Made by a program: the position numbers and the translations under genes. Shown one piece after another: positions 16,699 through 25,114 of a stretch of 30,928 bases of DNA. The stretch's first letter is position 1, and each line of letters begins with the position of its first letter. The DNA is from G963677915 sp963677915. GTDB lineage: Bacteria > Bacillota > Clostridia > Lachnospirales > Vallitaleaceae. The notes beneath the pieces are model-generated. The model did no database searches and was not told where the DNA came from. It was given only the letters and a program-made list of their open reading frames with translations. Where the stretch lies: NCBI GenBank assembly GCA_963677915.2, contig CAXXGE010000050.1:1-30928 (forward strand). The letters run 5' to 3'.

Positions 16699-17766
16699 AT
16701 GTTGGATATCGCTATTACTAGAACGGCTGCTCCCAAAGCCAAACCGGAACCGGAGAATTTGGGATTCGGGTATATCTTTACTGATCATATGTTTATCTGG
16801 GACTATACTGAAGGTACAGGTTGGCATAGTCCGAGAATTGTACCTTATGCGCCTGTAACACTGGACCCTGCAGCTATGGTCTTCCATTATGGTCAGGAAA
16901 TGTTTGAAGGACTTAAGGCTTACCGCACTAATGACGGACATGTCCAATTATTCAGACCGGACAAGAACATCAAACGGACCAATACAACCAATGAACGCCT
17001 GTGCATGCCCCTTGTGGATGAGGAGGATATGCTTCAGGCAATCAAGGCTTTGGTAGAGCTAGAGAAGGATTGGGTGCCATGCGAATCGGGTACAGCTCTA
17101 TATATACGTCCCTTTATCATTGCAACGGATCCCTACCTAGGTGTCCGCCCGTCCAGTACCTATAAGCTTATAATAATCCTTTCTCCTGTAGGAGCTTATT
17201 ATAAAGAAGGCATGAATCCTGTCAGCATCTGGGTAGAGACGGAGTATGTAAGAGCCGTCAAGGGCGGCATGGGCATGGCAAAGACGGGCGGCAACTATGC
17301 AGCCAGCCTGAAGGCACAGATGAAAGCCAAGAAGAATGGCTACACGCAGGTGCTGTGGCTTGATGGTGTGGAGCGGCGATATATTGAAGAAGTCGGTACA
17401 ATGAACGTCTTCTTTAAGATCAATGGTGAAGTGATTACGCCTGCCCTTCAGGGAAGCATCCTTGCGGGTGTAACAAGGGATTCGGTCATTGACCTGCTGA
17501 AATCCTGGAATGTTCCGGTTGTTGAACGTCCGATTACCATTGACGAAGTCTACGAAGCCAATAAAAAAGGAGAACTCGAAGAGATGTTTGGAACCGGTAC
17601 GGCAGCTGTCATTTCTCCTGTCGGAAAGCTCAGCTGGAACGGCGATGAGATTCTCATCAACAACAACGAAATAGGGAAGCTTTCCCAAAAGATCTATGAT
17701 TCTATCACAGGTATCCAGACAGGACATATTGAAGATGTCTTCGGATGGACGATAAAAGTCATATAA
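16699..17766 (+). CDS. ilvE: Branched-chain amino acid aminotransferase (IlvE)
   Basis: The 355-residue fold-type IV PLP enzyme interconverts valine, leucine and isoleucine with their 2-oxoacids, using 2-oxoglutarate/glutamate. The PLP lysine is K195 in GMGMAKTGGNYAASL. Other marks are FHYGQEMFEGLKAYR, the glutamate of YIEEVGTMNVFF, and GTGTAAVISPVG near the C-terminus. Length fits the longer BCAT subfamily (about 340-360 aa). A strong AAGGAGGA precedes ATG 16699. It is followed by a terminator and then the VorB-type oxidoreductase operon, whose substrates would be IlvE products. The pair can serve catabolism (Stickland-type oxidation to acyl-CoA) or synthesis from branched acids; the sequence does not decide the direction. 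Confidence 0.95.
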   Translation: MLDIAITRTAAPKAKPEPENLGFGYIFTDHMFIWDYTEGTGWHSPRIVPYAPVTLDPAAMVFHYGQEMFEGLKAYRTNDGHVQLFRPDKNIKRTNTTNERLCMPLVDEEDMLQAIKALVELEKDWVPCESGTALYIRPFIIATDPYLGVRPSSTYKLIIILSPVGAYYKEGMNPVSIWVETEYVRAVKGGMGMAKTGGNYAASLKAQMKAKKNGYTQVLWLDGVERRYIEEVGTMNVFFKINGEVITPALQGSILAGVTRDSVIDLLKSWNVPVVERPITIDEVYEANKKGELEEMFGTGTAAVISPVGKLSWNGDEILINNNEIGKLSQKIYDSITGIQTGHIEDVFGWTIKVI

Positions 17767-17863
17767 TAAGTATTGAATTGCTAGGCATATAGTTATAGAT
17801 ACTACGTGTGATTAAAATAAATACCATATGCATAAAAATGAATAAATATATATAATATTTTTC

Positions 17864-17898
17864 GAGGGTCCCCTTAAAGCTGGGTATCCTCTTTTTTT
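17864..17898 (+). terminator. Rho-independent terminator downstream of ilvE
   Basis: An imperfect stem pairs GAGGGT-C-CCC (17864-17873) with GGG-T-ATCCTC (17882-17891), with one G-T wobble and one mismatch. The loop is TTAAAGCT, and a run of seven T follows (17892-17898). It lies about 100 bases after the ilvE stop in an AT-rich gap with no gene. A leader-type attenuator for the downstream operon is less likely because that operon's promoter lies after it. Confidence 0.75.
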
Positions 17899-17972
17899 AA
17901 TGAGTAAAAATGCAATATTTGTGTAAAAATAGTCAGTCTTATATGTCACTGAGACCTAGGAGTGGATATATG

Positions 17973-17987
17973 GTTTGAAATTCAAAC
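17973..17987. promoter_or_regulatory. 15-bp perfect palindrome over the -35 of the vor operon, candidate operator
   Basis: GTTTGAA-A-TTCAAAC (7-1-7) covers the whole -35 hexamer of the promoter at 17975-18003. Its position fits a repressor site that would block RNA polymerase. It does not match the Rex consensus that I know, and the binding protein is unknown. Confidence 0.5.
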
Positions 17988-18003
17988 TAAATGATGGTAG
18001 AAT
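17975..18003 (+). promoter_or_regulatory. Sigma-A promoter of the 2-oxoacid oxidoreductase operon
   Basis: TTGAAA (17975-17980) and TAGAAT (17998-18003) are 17 bases apart. The start would be near 18010 with a leader of about 39 bases. It is overlapped by the palindrome at 17973-17987. Confidence 0.75.
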
Positions 18004-18048
18004 GTAATCACTATATATGAAGTCTGTTGCTCAAACAAGGAGAATGCT

Positions 18049-18255
18049 ATGTCAACAGTAAAATTCAATGAATCACTGTGCAAAGGATGCGGACTGTGCG
18101 TATCTGTTTGCCCCAAGGAAATACTATACCTGTCGGACAATGTGAATGTAAACGGCTACAATACTGCAGCGGTCAACGATATGAAAGCGTGCATCGGCTG
18201 CGGCAATTGTGCCAGAATCTGTCCAGATTATGTCATAACTGTCGAGAGGGGATAA
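18049..18255 (+). CDS. Ferredoxin-type subunit of 2-oxoacid:ferredoxin oxidoreductase (2 x [4Fe-4S])
   Basis: The 68-residue protein has two complete 4Fe-4S binding motifs, CKGCGLCVSVCP and CIGCGNCARICP, each CxxCxxCxxxCP, in the layout of the delta/ferredoxin subunit of four-subunit 2-oxoacid oxidoreductases. It would pass electrons from the thiamine site to free ferredoxin. ATG 18049 follows AAGGAG at good spacing. It is the first gene of the operon and lies six bases before the alpha subunit gene. A stand-alone ferredoxin is possible on sequence alone, but the setting makes the subunit role much more likely. Confidence 0.92.
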   Translation: MSTVKFNESLCKGCGLCVSVCPKEILYLSDNVNVNGYNTAAVNDMKACIGCGNCARICPDYVITVERG

Positions 18256-18261
18256 CACATT

Positions 18262-19338
18262 ATGAAAAAAAGACTCATGAAGGGGAACGAAGCCCTTGCG
18301 GAGGCTGCTATTGTCGCAGGCTGCAGGTATTTCTTCGGTTACCCCATAACACCACAAAACGAAATACCGGCGTATATGTCTTCGAGAATGCCTGAAGTAG
18401 GCGGTACTTTCGTTCAGGCCGAGTCGGAAGTTGCGGCTATCAACATGGTATACGGCGCCGCTGGAGCGGGCGCCCGTGTCATGACGTCCTCATCAAGCCC
18501 GGGCATCAGCCTGAAGCAGGAAGGTATTTCCTACATTGCCGGAGCGCAGCTGCCATGCGTCATCGTCAACATCGTCAGGTGCGGCCCTGGACTTGGCGGC
18601 ATAGCGCCTGCCCAGTCCGATTATTTTCAGGCAACCAAGGGCGGCGGTCATGGCGACTACCATCTTGTCGTTTTCGCTCCTGCCTCGGTACAGGAGATGG
18701 CTGATCTGACAATCAGGGCCTTCGATGTGGCCGACACCTACAGAACGCCTTGTATGATTCTGGGCGATGGTGTCCTTGGTCAGATGATGGAGCCTGTTCA
18801 GTTCCATACGCCCAAGCCGCTTGAGATCGAGAAGGCATGGGCAACGACAGGCACGCTGATGAAGCGCAAGCATAACGTCATCAACTCCCTTATGCTGGAT
18901 CCCGAAGCTCTCGAGCAGCATAACCTGGATCTTTTCAAAACCTATGACATAATCAAGGAAAAGGAGACAGCCTGGGAGAACTATATGACCGAGGATGCGG
19001 AAGTGATTCTGGCTGCTTACGGCATACCGGCGAGAATATGCAAGCATGTCATTGCAAAGGCCAGGAAAAGAGGCATCAAGGTCGGTCTGATAAGGCCTAT
19101 TACCCTTTGGCCGTTCCCTGAAGCGGCAGTTGACGAACTGGCTCGGCAGGAAAGCGTCAAGGCCTTCCTCACTGTCGAAATGAGCATGGGTCAGATGGTC
19201 GAAGACGTCAAGCTTTCAGTCAATGGCAAGAAGCCGGTCCATTTCTATGGGCGCGTCGGCGGCGTTGTACCTGAAGGCGACGAAATACTGGAAAAAATCT
19301 ATGACATATTGGAGGTGCCTCATGAAAGTCGTGTATGA
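18262..19338 (+). CDS. vorB: 2-oxoacid:ferredoxin oxidoreductase alpha subunit, VorB type
   Basis: The 358-residue protein matches the alpha subunit of ferredoxin oxidoreductases annotated as 3-methyl-2-oxobutanoate (2-oxoisovalerate) dehydrogenase VorB. Close family marks are MKGNEALAEAAIVAGC, YFFGYPITPQNEIP, QAESEVAAINMVYGAAGAG, MTSSSSPGISLKQEGISY, GGHGDYHLVVFAPASVQEM and GDGVLGQMMEP. The enzyme oxidatively decarboxylates branched 2-oxoacids to acyl-CoA with reduced ferredoxin and can run in reverse. KorA (2-oxoglutarate) homologues look similar, so specificity is not proved by sequence; ilvE next door supports the branched-chain assignment. ATG 18262 follows the ferredoxin stop by six bases. 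The 3' end overlaps the next gene by 17 bases. Confidence 0.88.
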   Translation: MKKRLMKGNEALAEAAIVAGCRYFFGYPITPQNEIPAYMSSRMPEVGGTFVQAESEVAAINMVYGAAGAGARVMTSSSSPGISLKQEGISYIAGAQLPCVIVNIVRCGPGLGGIAPAQSDYFQATKGGGHGDYHLVVFAPASVQEMADLTIRAFDVADTYRTPCMILGDGVLGQMMEPVQFHTPKPLEIEKAWATTGTLMKRKHNVINSLMLDPEALEQHNLDLFKTYDIIKEKETAWENYMTEDAEVILAAYGIPARICKHVIAKARKRGIKVGLIRPITLWPFPEAAVDELARQESVKAFLTVEMSMGQMVEDVKLSVNGKKPVHFYGRVGGVVPEGDEILEKIYDILEVPHESRV

Positions 19339-20065
19339 GAAACCTAAATCACTGACGGATACACCGTTTCACTACTGCCCCGGTTGCACACATGGCATTA
19401 CGCACAAGCTGATTGCGGAAGTGATTGATGAACTGGATATTGAAGGCATTACAATCGGCATTGCGCCGGTAGGCTGTGCTGTGTATGCATACAAATATTT
19501 CACTTGCGACATGCAGGAGGCGTCACACGGAAGGGCGCCTGCAGTTGCAACAGGAATCAAGCGAGTCCATCCTGATAAGATCGTTTTCACTTATCAAGGT
19601 GACGGGGACCTGGCATCCATCGGTCTTGCGGAAATCGTCCATGCCGCGGCTAGAGGCGAGAACATCACCGTTGTTTTCATCAACAACGGTATTTACGGTA
19701 TGACAGGCGGGCAAATGGCTCCGACGACACTGCCGGGTCAGGTGACGACGACAACGCCTAAAGGCAGGGATGCTGCACAAAGCGGCAACCCGATCCGCGT
19801 CTCTGAAATGCTTGCAACGTTGGACGGACCGGCCTATATAGAACGTGTTTCGCTGCATGATATGAAACATCTGAACCAGGCCAAAAAAGCAATCAAGAAA
19901 GCTTTCCAGAACCAAGTGGACGGAAAGGGATTCTCTTTGGTCGAAGTCCTTTCCACATGCCCGACGAACTGGCGCATGACGCCTGTCGATGCACTTAAGT
20001 GGGTTGGCGACGTGATGACCGAGTATTATCCTCTTGGGGTGAAAAAGGAGGTCAGCGATGATTGA
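19322..20065 (+). CDS. 2-oxoacid:ferredoxin oxidoreductase beta subunit (thiamine diphosphate-binding)
   Basis: The 247-residue subunit carries the catalytic thiamine diphosphate. The cofactor motif GDGDLASIG (93-101) ends at the asparagine pair in FINNGIYGMTGGQ (121-122), as in the GDG-x(n)-NN family pattern. The N-terminal HYCPGCTHG (CxxC at 19-22) and a later GCA form conserved cysteines usual in this subunit. ATG 19322 lies inside the end of vorB with GGAGGTGC just upstream, giving translational coupling. A longer frame open to 19223 is rejected because it overlaps vorB heavily and lacks a ribosome site. It overlaps the gamma subunit gene by 8 bases. Confidence 0.92.
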   Translation: MKVVYEKPKSLTDTPFHYCPGCTHGITHKLIAEVIDELDIEGITIGIAPVGCAVYAYKYFTCDMQEASHGRAPAVATGIKRVHPDKIVFTYQGDGDLASIGLAEIVHAAARGENITVVFINNGIYGMTGGQMAPTTLPGQVTTTTPKGRDAAQSGNPIRVSEMLATLDGPAYIERVSLHDMKHLNQAKKAIKKAFQNQVDGKGFSLVEVLSTCPTNWRMTPVDALKWVGDVMTEYYPLGVKKEVSDD

Positions 20066-20600
20066 GCGTATTATCATAGCCGGATTCGGTGGTCAGGGCG
20101 TCATGTCCATCGGCCAGATGCTGGCGTATGCAGGCATGCTTGAAGATAAGGGCGTTTCATGGCTGCCGTCCTACGGGCCAGAGATGCGTGGAGGTACGGC
20201 CAACTGCCATGTCATCGTGACAGAAGGCGACGTGGACTCGCCACTGGTTTCCAAGGCTTCAACAGCGCTTGTACTGAACCGTCCGTCCTTTTTCAAATTC
20301 GAGCCGAAAGTTGTCAAGGATGGACTGCTGATTGTCAATTCCAGTCTGGTTGAAGACAAATCCGAACGGGATGATATCAGGGCCTACTATGTACCAGCAG
20401 GAGACCTCGCACTTGAAGTCGGCAACGACAAGGCGACCAACATGGTGATGCTTGGGGCTTATATACAGCTCACGGGTATTGTTGAATGCGAGAACATCAG
20501 ACATGCCCTTGAGATGGTTTTCGGAAAAAGAAAGAGCCACATCATCGATGTCAATTACAAGGCACTAAAAGCAGGTGCTGACTATGTCAAGAATATTTAA
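20058..20600 (+). CDS. 2-oxoacid:ferredoxin oxidoreductase gamma subunit
   Basis: The 180-residue product is the gamma subunit fold, recognised by IIIAGFGGQGVMSIGQMLAYAG, SWLPSYGPEMRGGTANCHVIV and ATNMVMLGAYI. It completes the ferredoxin-alpha-beta-gamma set, the usual order for VOR/KOR operons in Clostridia. ATG 20058 overlaps the beta stop by 8 bases with AAAAGGAGG upstream. Its own 3' end overlaps the dinB start by 17 bases, which ties the polymerase gene to this operon. Confidence 0.92.
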   Translation: MIERIIIAGFGGQGVMSIGQMLAYAGMLEDKGVSWLPSYGPEMRGGTANCHVIVTEGDVDSPLVSKASTALVLNRPSFFKFEPKVVKDGLLIVNSSLVEDKSERDDIRAYYVPAGDLALEVGNDKATNMVMLGAYIQLTGIVECENIRHALEMVFGKRKSHIIDVNYKALKAGADYVKNI

Positions 20601-21780
20601 ATTGAACGATGCTAGGACAATATTCCATATCGATATGAATGCATTTTTTGCCTCGTGCGAGCAGGCGGCACATCCCGAACTCAAGGGAGTGCCGCTCATT
20701 GTCGGCGGCGATCCCGAACGAAGAAGCGGAATCGTGCTAGCTGCCTCCTACGAGGCAAAAGCTTTTGGTGTGAAAACGGCTGAAACGCTGAACACGGCAC
20801 TGAAGAAATGTCCGGATGCTGTTGTTGTGAGGGCAAGCAAGGGGCTTTATGACGAGATGTCCAGTAAAGTCATGGCCCTCTTCGATGAGTTCACCCCTTT
20901 GAAGGAGCAGCTGTCGATTGACGAGGCATTTCTTGATATGACAGGAACGGAAGGCTTGTTCGGAAAACCGCTTGAAGCAGCAGTGCTCATTCAAAAGACG
21001 ATTCTGGAGAAACTGGACCTGCAATCTTCGGTCGGTATCTCAACGAATAAGTTGTTGGCGAAAATGGCCTCTGAGATGAAGAAACCGATGGGAATTACGA
21101 CGCTGTACCCGGATGAGGTGGAGGAAAAGATGTGGCCCCTTCCGGTGCGGGAGCTATATGGCGTCGGGCGGAAAAGTGCTGAGAAACTGGAGAAGCTGAA
21201 GATTATGACGATAGGAGAGTTGGCAAAATCCTCACTGCTGAGACTGACACCGGTTTTCGGCAAGATGTCGGCGGAGTCGATGATAGAAAGTGCCAACGGC
21301 AGATCATCGGATGTGATTTCCGGTACTGAAGAAGATCCTAAAAGCATAGGCAACGAGCTGACTTATAGTGAAGACCTGTCGACAGAGGAGGATTTCAAAA
21401 GGGAGATTCTGGTGCTGTCGGAAAAAGTTGCCTACCGGCTGCGGAAACACGGGATGAAGGGACGAACGGTCACCGTTAAAATCAAGTTCAATGATTTCTC
21501 GGTCATAACCCGGGCCAAAACCTTGCCCCTCAAGACCGACAATTCCCAGGCCATATACGAAACGGCGCTGGGGCTGGTTCTTGAGAATGTGAAAAGGATG
21601 CCTGTCAGACTGCTGGGCGTTTCCGTCAGCCAGTTCGACTCGGGCTTTGAAGGACAGATCGTCATGGAGCAGCTTCTGGAATCGGAGGAGAGCCCGGTCG
21701 ACAAAGTGATGGATGCCATCAGGGAAAAATACGGGTATGATGCCGTTTCAAGGGCCAGCATCCTTAAGAAAAAAGAGTAG
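20584..21780 (+). CDS. dinB: DNA polymerase IV (Y-family, DinB)
   Basis: The 398-residue translesion polymerase lacks proofreading and copies past damaged bases. Its catalytic carboxylates are in FHIDMNAFFASCEQA (D17) and LSIDEAFLDMTG (D113, E114). VGISTNKLLAKMASEMKKP, the helix-hairpin-helix region LYGVGRKSAEKLEKL, and the little-finger domain (about 240-350) follow in usual order. ATG 20584 has AGGTG six bases upstream; three codons earlier a second ATG-frame start has no site. The gene begins inside the end of the gamma subunit gene, so it appears to be translated from the vor transcript. No LexA-type box was seen ahead of it, but there is no intergenic space for one. A strong promoter for the next gene begins three bases after the stop. 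Confidence 0.95.
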   Translation: MSRIFKLNDARTIFHIDMNAFFASCEQAAHPELKGVPLIVGGDPERRSGIVLAASYEAKAFGVKTAETLNTALKKCPDAVVVRASKGLYDEMSSKVMALFDEFTPLKEQLSIDEAFLDMTGTEGLFGKPLEAAVLIQKTILEKLDLQSSVGISTNKLLAKMASEMKKPMGITTLYPDEVEEKMWPLPVRELYGVGRKSAEKLEKLKIMTIGELAKSSLLRLTPVFGKMSAESMIESANGRSSDVISGTEEDPKSIGNELTYSEDLSTEEDFKREILVLSEKVAYRLRKHGMKGRTVTVKIKFNDFSVITRAKTLPLKTDNSQAIYETALGLVLENVKRMPVRLLGVSVSQFDSGFEGQIVMEQLLESEESPVDKVMDAIREKYGYDAVSRASILKKKE

Positions 21781-21782
21781 GC

Positions 21783-21811
21783 TTGACATTGAATGCAGCC
21801 TGCTATACAAT
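21783..21811 (+). promoter_or_regulatory. Strong sigma-A promoter for the GntR-ABC operon
   Basis: TTGACA (21783-21788, perfect consensus) and TACAAT (21806-21811, one mismatch) are 17 bases apart. The start near 21818 lies inside the operator at 21814-21836. Confidence 0.85.
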
Positions 21812-21813
21812 AA

Positions 21814-21836
21814 CTGTACTAGGACAAATAGTACAG
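21814..21836. promoter_or_regulatory. Operator of the YtrA-type GntR regulator
   Basis: CTGTACTA (21814-21821) and TAGTACAG (21829-21836) form a perfect 8-bp inverted repeat with a 7-base centre, spanning the predicted transcription start and ending 14 bases before the regulator ATG. GTACTA/TAGTAC arms are the kind of site reported for YtrA-subfamily GntR repressors, so autoregulation of the operon is the natural reading. Confidence 0.75.
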
Positions 21837-21850
21837 AAAGGACAGTTCTT

Positions 21851-22228
21851 ATGATTCAAGTGGATTTACGGAGCAGGCAGCCGCTGTACGAGCAGCTATA
21901 TGAAAACATTCGAAAACTGATTCTGGACGGCGATTTGAGTCAGGATGAGCAGCTTCCTTCAGTAAGGGAACTGGCCTCTGATCTGGCTATCAACCCGAAC
22001 ACCATACAAAAGGCCTTCAGGCAGCTCGAGCGGGATGGCTATGTTTATGCTGTCCGTGGGAAAGGCAACTTCGTGGACGTCATCAAGAAGGATATCCGGG
22101 AAAGGGAACAAAAGGCGGCGCTGGCACGTCTATCCATTGCTGTTGAAGAGGCGAAGCGGCTGGATATATCGGTTGAAGAAATTGAGGAAGAAGTCCGCCG
22201 CCATTACAGTGAGGAGGGGCAGTCATGA
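21851..22228 (+). CDS. GntR family transcriptional regulator, YtrA subfamily
   Basis: The 125-residue protein has a GntR winged-helix domain (about 8-76) with the signature LPSVRELASDLAINPNTIQKAFRQLERDGY. It has only a short C-terminal helical tail (about 77-125) instead of a ligand-binding domain, which is typical of YtrA-type regulators placed at the head of ABC transporter operons. ATG 21851 has GAAAGGAC upstream and begins MIQVDLRSRQPLYEQL, the usual family start; the frame is open further upstream, but that part lies in dinB and the promoter. It overlaps the ATPase gene by 4 bases (ATGA). It probably represses its own operon through the inverted repeat at 21814-21836. Confidence 0.93.
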   Translation: MIQVDLRSRQPLYEQLYENIRKLILDGDLSQDEQLPSVRELASDLAINPNTIQKAFRQLERDGYVYAVRGKGNFVDVIKKDIREREQKAALARLSIAVEEAKRLDISVEEIEEEVRRHYSEEGQS

Positions 22229-23118
22229 TAAGGACAGAGAAACTGACAAAGTACTATGATGATTTCAAGGCGCTTGACAGCCTGGACATACATGTTGAAA
22301 AAGGATCCGTCTACGGTCTTGTCGGACCGAACGGAGCGGGAAAAACAACACTAATAAAAATCCTGACCGGCGTATACAGGCAAAGTGAGGGCGAAGCTCT
22401 TATCGGCGGTGTTACTGTTTATGAGAACGTTGAAGTCAAGCAGCGGATAGCCTACATACCCGATGACCTGTACTTTTTTCCGATGTATACCGTCAGGCGT
22501 ATGGCTGGTTTCTACAAAAAGGTCTATGATGTCTTTGATGAGGACCGGTTCGCCAAGATCCATCAGTTGCTGGGCATTCCCCTGGACAAGAGGATAGGGC
22601 AGCTATCCAAGGGGATGAAAAAGCAGCTTGCCTTCTGGCTGGCCATCTGTACAAAGCCAGACGTGATGATTCTGGATGAACCAGTGGACGGACTGGATCC
22701 TGTCATGCGCAGACAGATATGGTCTCTTCTTTTGCAGGATGTGGCCGAAAGACAGATGACGGTCATGGTTTCATCTCATAATCTGCGTGAACTGGAAGAT
22801 GTCTGCGACTGTGTTGGCATCCTTCACCTGGGGAAACTGCTTCTTGAAAGGGACCTGGATCAGATGAAGACGGATATCCACAAAGTGCAGCTTGCATTCT
22901 CTGATGAGAAGACAGACCTGTCCAAGTTGGCACCTTTGAAACAGACGAAATCAGGAAAAGTTCATACAATCATAGTAAAAGGCAGTAGGGAGGAAGTGGA
23001 AGAAAAACTGAAAGGACTCAATCCTGTCCTGGTAGATTTCATCCCATTGACACTTGAAGAAATATTCATCTACGAGATAGGAGGTACAGGCTATGAAGTC
23101 ACCAGCCTCATTCTTTAA
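22225..23118 (+). CDS. ABC transporter ATP-binding protein
   Basis: The 297-residue ATPase has Walker A GPNGAGKT (34-41), the ABC signature in LSKGMKKQ (127-134, a variant of LSGGQ), Walker B VMILDEPVDGLDP with catalytic E152, and the switch histidine in VSSHNLRELED. A C-terminal extension of about 80 residues, found in ABC-2 type exporter ATPases, follows. It begins at ATGA over the GntR stop and ends 26 bases inside the permease gene. GntR(YtrA)-ATPase-permease operons in Gram-positive bacteria often respond to cell-wall-active peptides, but the substrate here cannot be told from sequence. Confidence 0.93.
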   Translation: MIRTEKLTKYYDDFKALDSLDIHVEKGSVYGLVGPNGAGKTTLIKILTGVYRQSEGEALIGGVTVYENVEVKQRIAYIPDDLYFFPMYTVRRMAGFYKKVYDVFDEDRFAKIHQLLGIPLDKRIGQLSKGMKKQLAFWLAICTKPDVMILDEPVDGLDPVMRRQIWSLLLQDVAERQMTVMVSSHNLRELEDVCDCVGILHLGKLLLERDLDQMKTDIHKVQLAFSDEKTDLSKLAPLKQTKSGKVHTIIVKGSREEVEEKLKGLNPVLVDFIPLTLEEIFIYEIGGTGYEVTSLIL

Positions 23119-25085
23119 TATGGCCATCTACAGGAACAATATGAGGCGCTTCGGTTTCATCGGTATCCTGTTTGCAATCATTCATTTCATCGTTGTGCCT
23201 TTGAACATGATCATCGGCAACTTCGGTTACAGCCTCAATCGATATGAAGATTTCACCCATGTCGTACCCCACCCCTGGGATGTGCTGGTTCTTTTCTTCC
23301 TGCCGATTCTTCTTGGCATTGTGCTTTACCGGTATATTCAGGAAGAAAGGGCGCTGTCGGTGCTCCATGCACTGCCTGTGACGAGAAGAGCCTACTACGG
23401 CACCAATCTGGTGACATTCCTGACGCTGTATTACGGACCGATTCTTCTGAATATTCTCATCATCCTGGCAGCAACTGCAGGCTGGGGGGCTTCTGACGCT
23501 GGAAGTCGCTGCGCTTTTCGCCCGGTATGCTCTAATGATGCTGGTGGCTGGCATGGCGGTCTTCGGTATTTCCACAACCTTCGGGATGCTGGTGGGATCG
23601 AGTGTGCTGCAGGGTATCCTTGTATACATTATGATGATTGTGCCGTATGGTCTATACCATCTTTTCAACCTTCTCATATCCTGGCTTCTGAAAGGATATC
23701 CTTTCAATTATCTTGAGGATGCGGTCTTCTATCTTTCACCCTACGTGGCAGCAATGAAGTTCTTTGATAGCGATATGACCGAATACTGGATCGGTATTGT
23801 GACCTTTGCTGCCTATGCAGTTTCAATGTTATGGCTTGGTTATTGGCTGTATACGAGGCGTGAACTTGAAAAACACCATGAATTATTGGTATGGAACAAG
23901 ATAAAGGAAGCTTTTGTATATATACTGACAACCGTTGTAACACTGCTTATAGCCGTCTACCTTGGTGAAATGGGCGGCGAACAGTCATCGGGCATCCTTA
24001 TGGGTGTCTTCATCGGTTCGGTTATAGGCTTCAGCATCACGAAAATGGTCGCCTACAAGACAATCAATATCCTTAAATACTACAAAGGATGGCTGGTCTA
24101 TCTCGCTCTTTCCATGGTAGTCTTCCTTGTTTTTGAAATGGGCTTGTTCGGCTATGAAACCCGTATGCCGGATCCGGGAGACATCGAAAGTCTTGTCATT
24201 TCTGAACGTGGCGGATCCATCGACAGGGAAATGCTTGAAAGGGTCGAAGCAGAAGGTGTTGTCGATCAGGGTTATAACAGGGTCTTCAAGCTGGAATCGG
24301 GAGAGGCTGTTTCAAAAGCCAGGAACCTGCATGGATACTTCGCTAAAAACGAAGAGGACTATGCTGGTGATACTGCCATCGGCACCCAGTTGAATTTCTA
24401 TTACAATCTGACAGGAGGAGGCCATCTGTATCGTGTATATTACGGATCCGTACCTTTTAGATTGGTGAAAGAACTTTACGAGACAGAGGAGGTCCGCAAG
24501 GATAAAGTGGTTGCGGCAGCTGAGATACTTCTTTCCAAGGAAGTCTACAGTGTGAAACTGTCATCCCACAGTCAAAGATCAGTGGATGTCGACGAACAGG
24601 AACTGGCATCCCTTTTCGATGCTTATGCGAGAGACCTGATGACGATGCCCTACGATGAAATAATGATGAACAGCATGCTGGGAGGCATCGAAGTCACGCT
24701 GGACAAGGCTGGTGTGGCTAGCCAGACGCTAAAGGACTACAGAAACTTTGAAATATACTTTGGATCCAAAAATACTATTGCATGGGTCATGGAGCATTAT
24801 CCTGATCTGCTGCTGATGCCGTCTGCTGAAGATGTGAGAGAGATGAGCGTCTATGATGTCTATTCCCGGATGCCTTCCACGGAGAAGCCATTTGCTGTCG
24901 ACTACGCCGTTGAAGAATACTACGATAACAAGGGCGGCAATATCATTACAGACAAAGCGTTGATCCAAGCAGCGCTGGATCTTGAAACAGTTTACGGACA
25001 ACAAAGATACAATGTCGTCTTCTATCTTGAAAATGGAGGAAGTTTGTCCAGATCCTATGCAACACTACCGGAAATTATGCTATAA
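23093..25085 (+). pseudogene. ABC-2 type permease, interrupted by one frameshift in a G run
   Basis: The reading frame from ATG 23093 (with AGGAGGT upstream) encodes a membrane protein up to the run of six G at 23484-23489. From there the family-like sequence continues one frame over (LLTLEVAALFARYALMML) to the stop at 25085. Removing one G restores a single 663-residue protein: about six to eight hydrophobic segments in the first 330 residues, among them the ABC-2-like EERALSVLHALPVTRRAYYG, then a C-terminal domain of about 270 residues, probably extracytoplasmic. The overall shape resembles Clostridial permeases paired with YtrA-type regulators. The break may be a sequencing error or a slippage-prone switch; the intact codons on both sides argue against old decay. 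Confidence 0.8.
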
Positions 25086-25114
25086 TAAATAAAAAAGTTT
25101 CAGGGAGTGGTTTC

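Noticed and set aside
23093..25085. Two separate permease genes instead of one frameshifted gene
   Set aside because: The second frame stays family-like well upstream of its first ATG (from 23490), and removing one G joins both parts into a usual-length permease.
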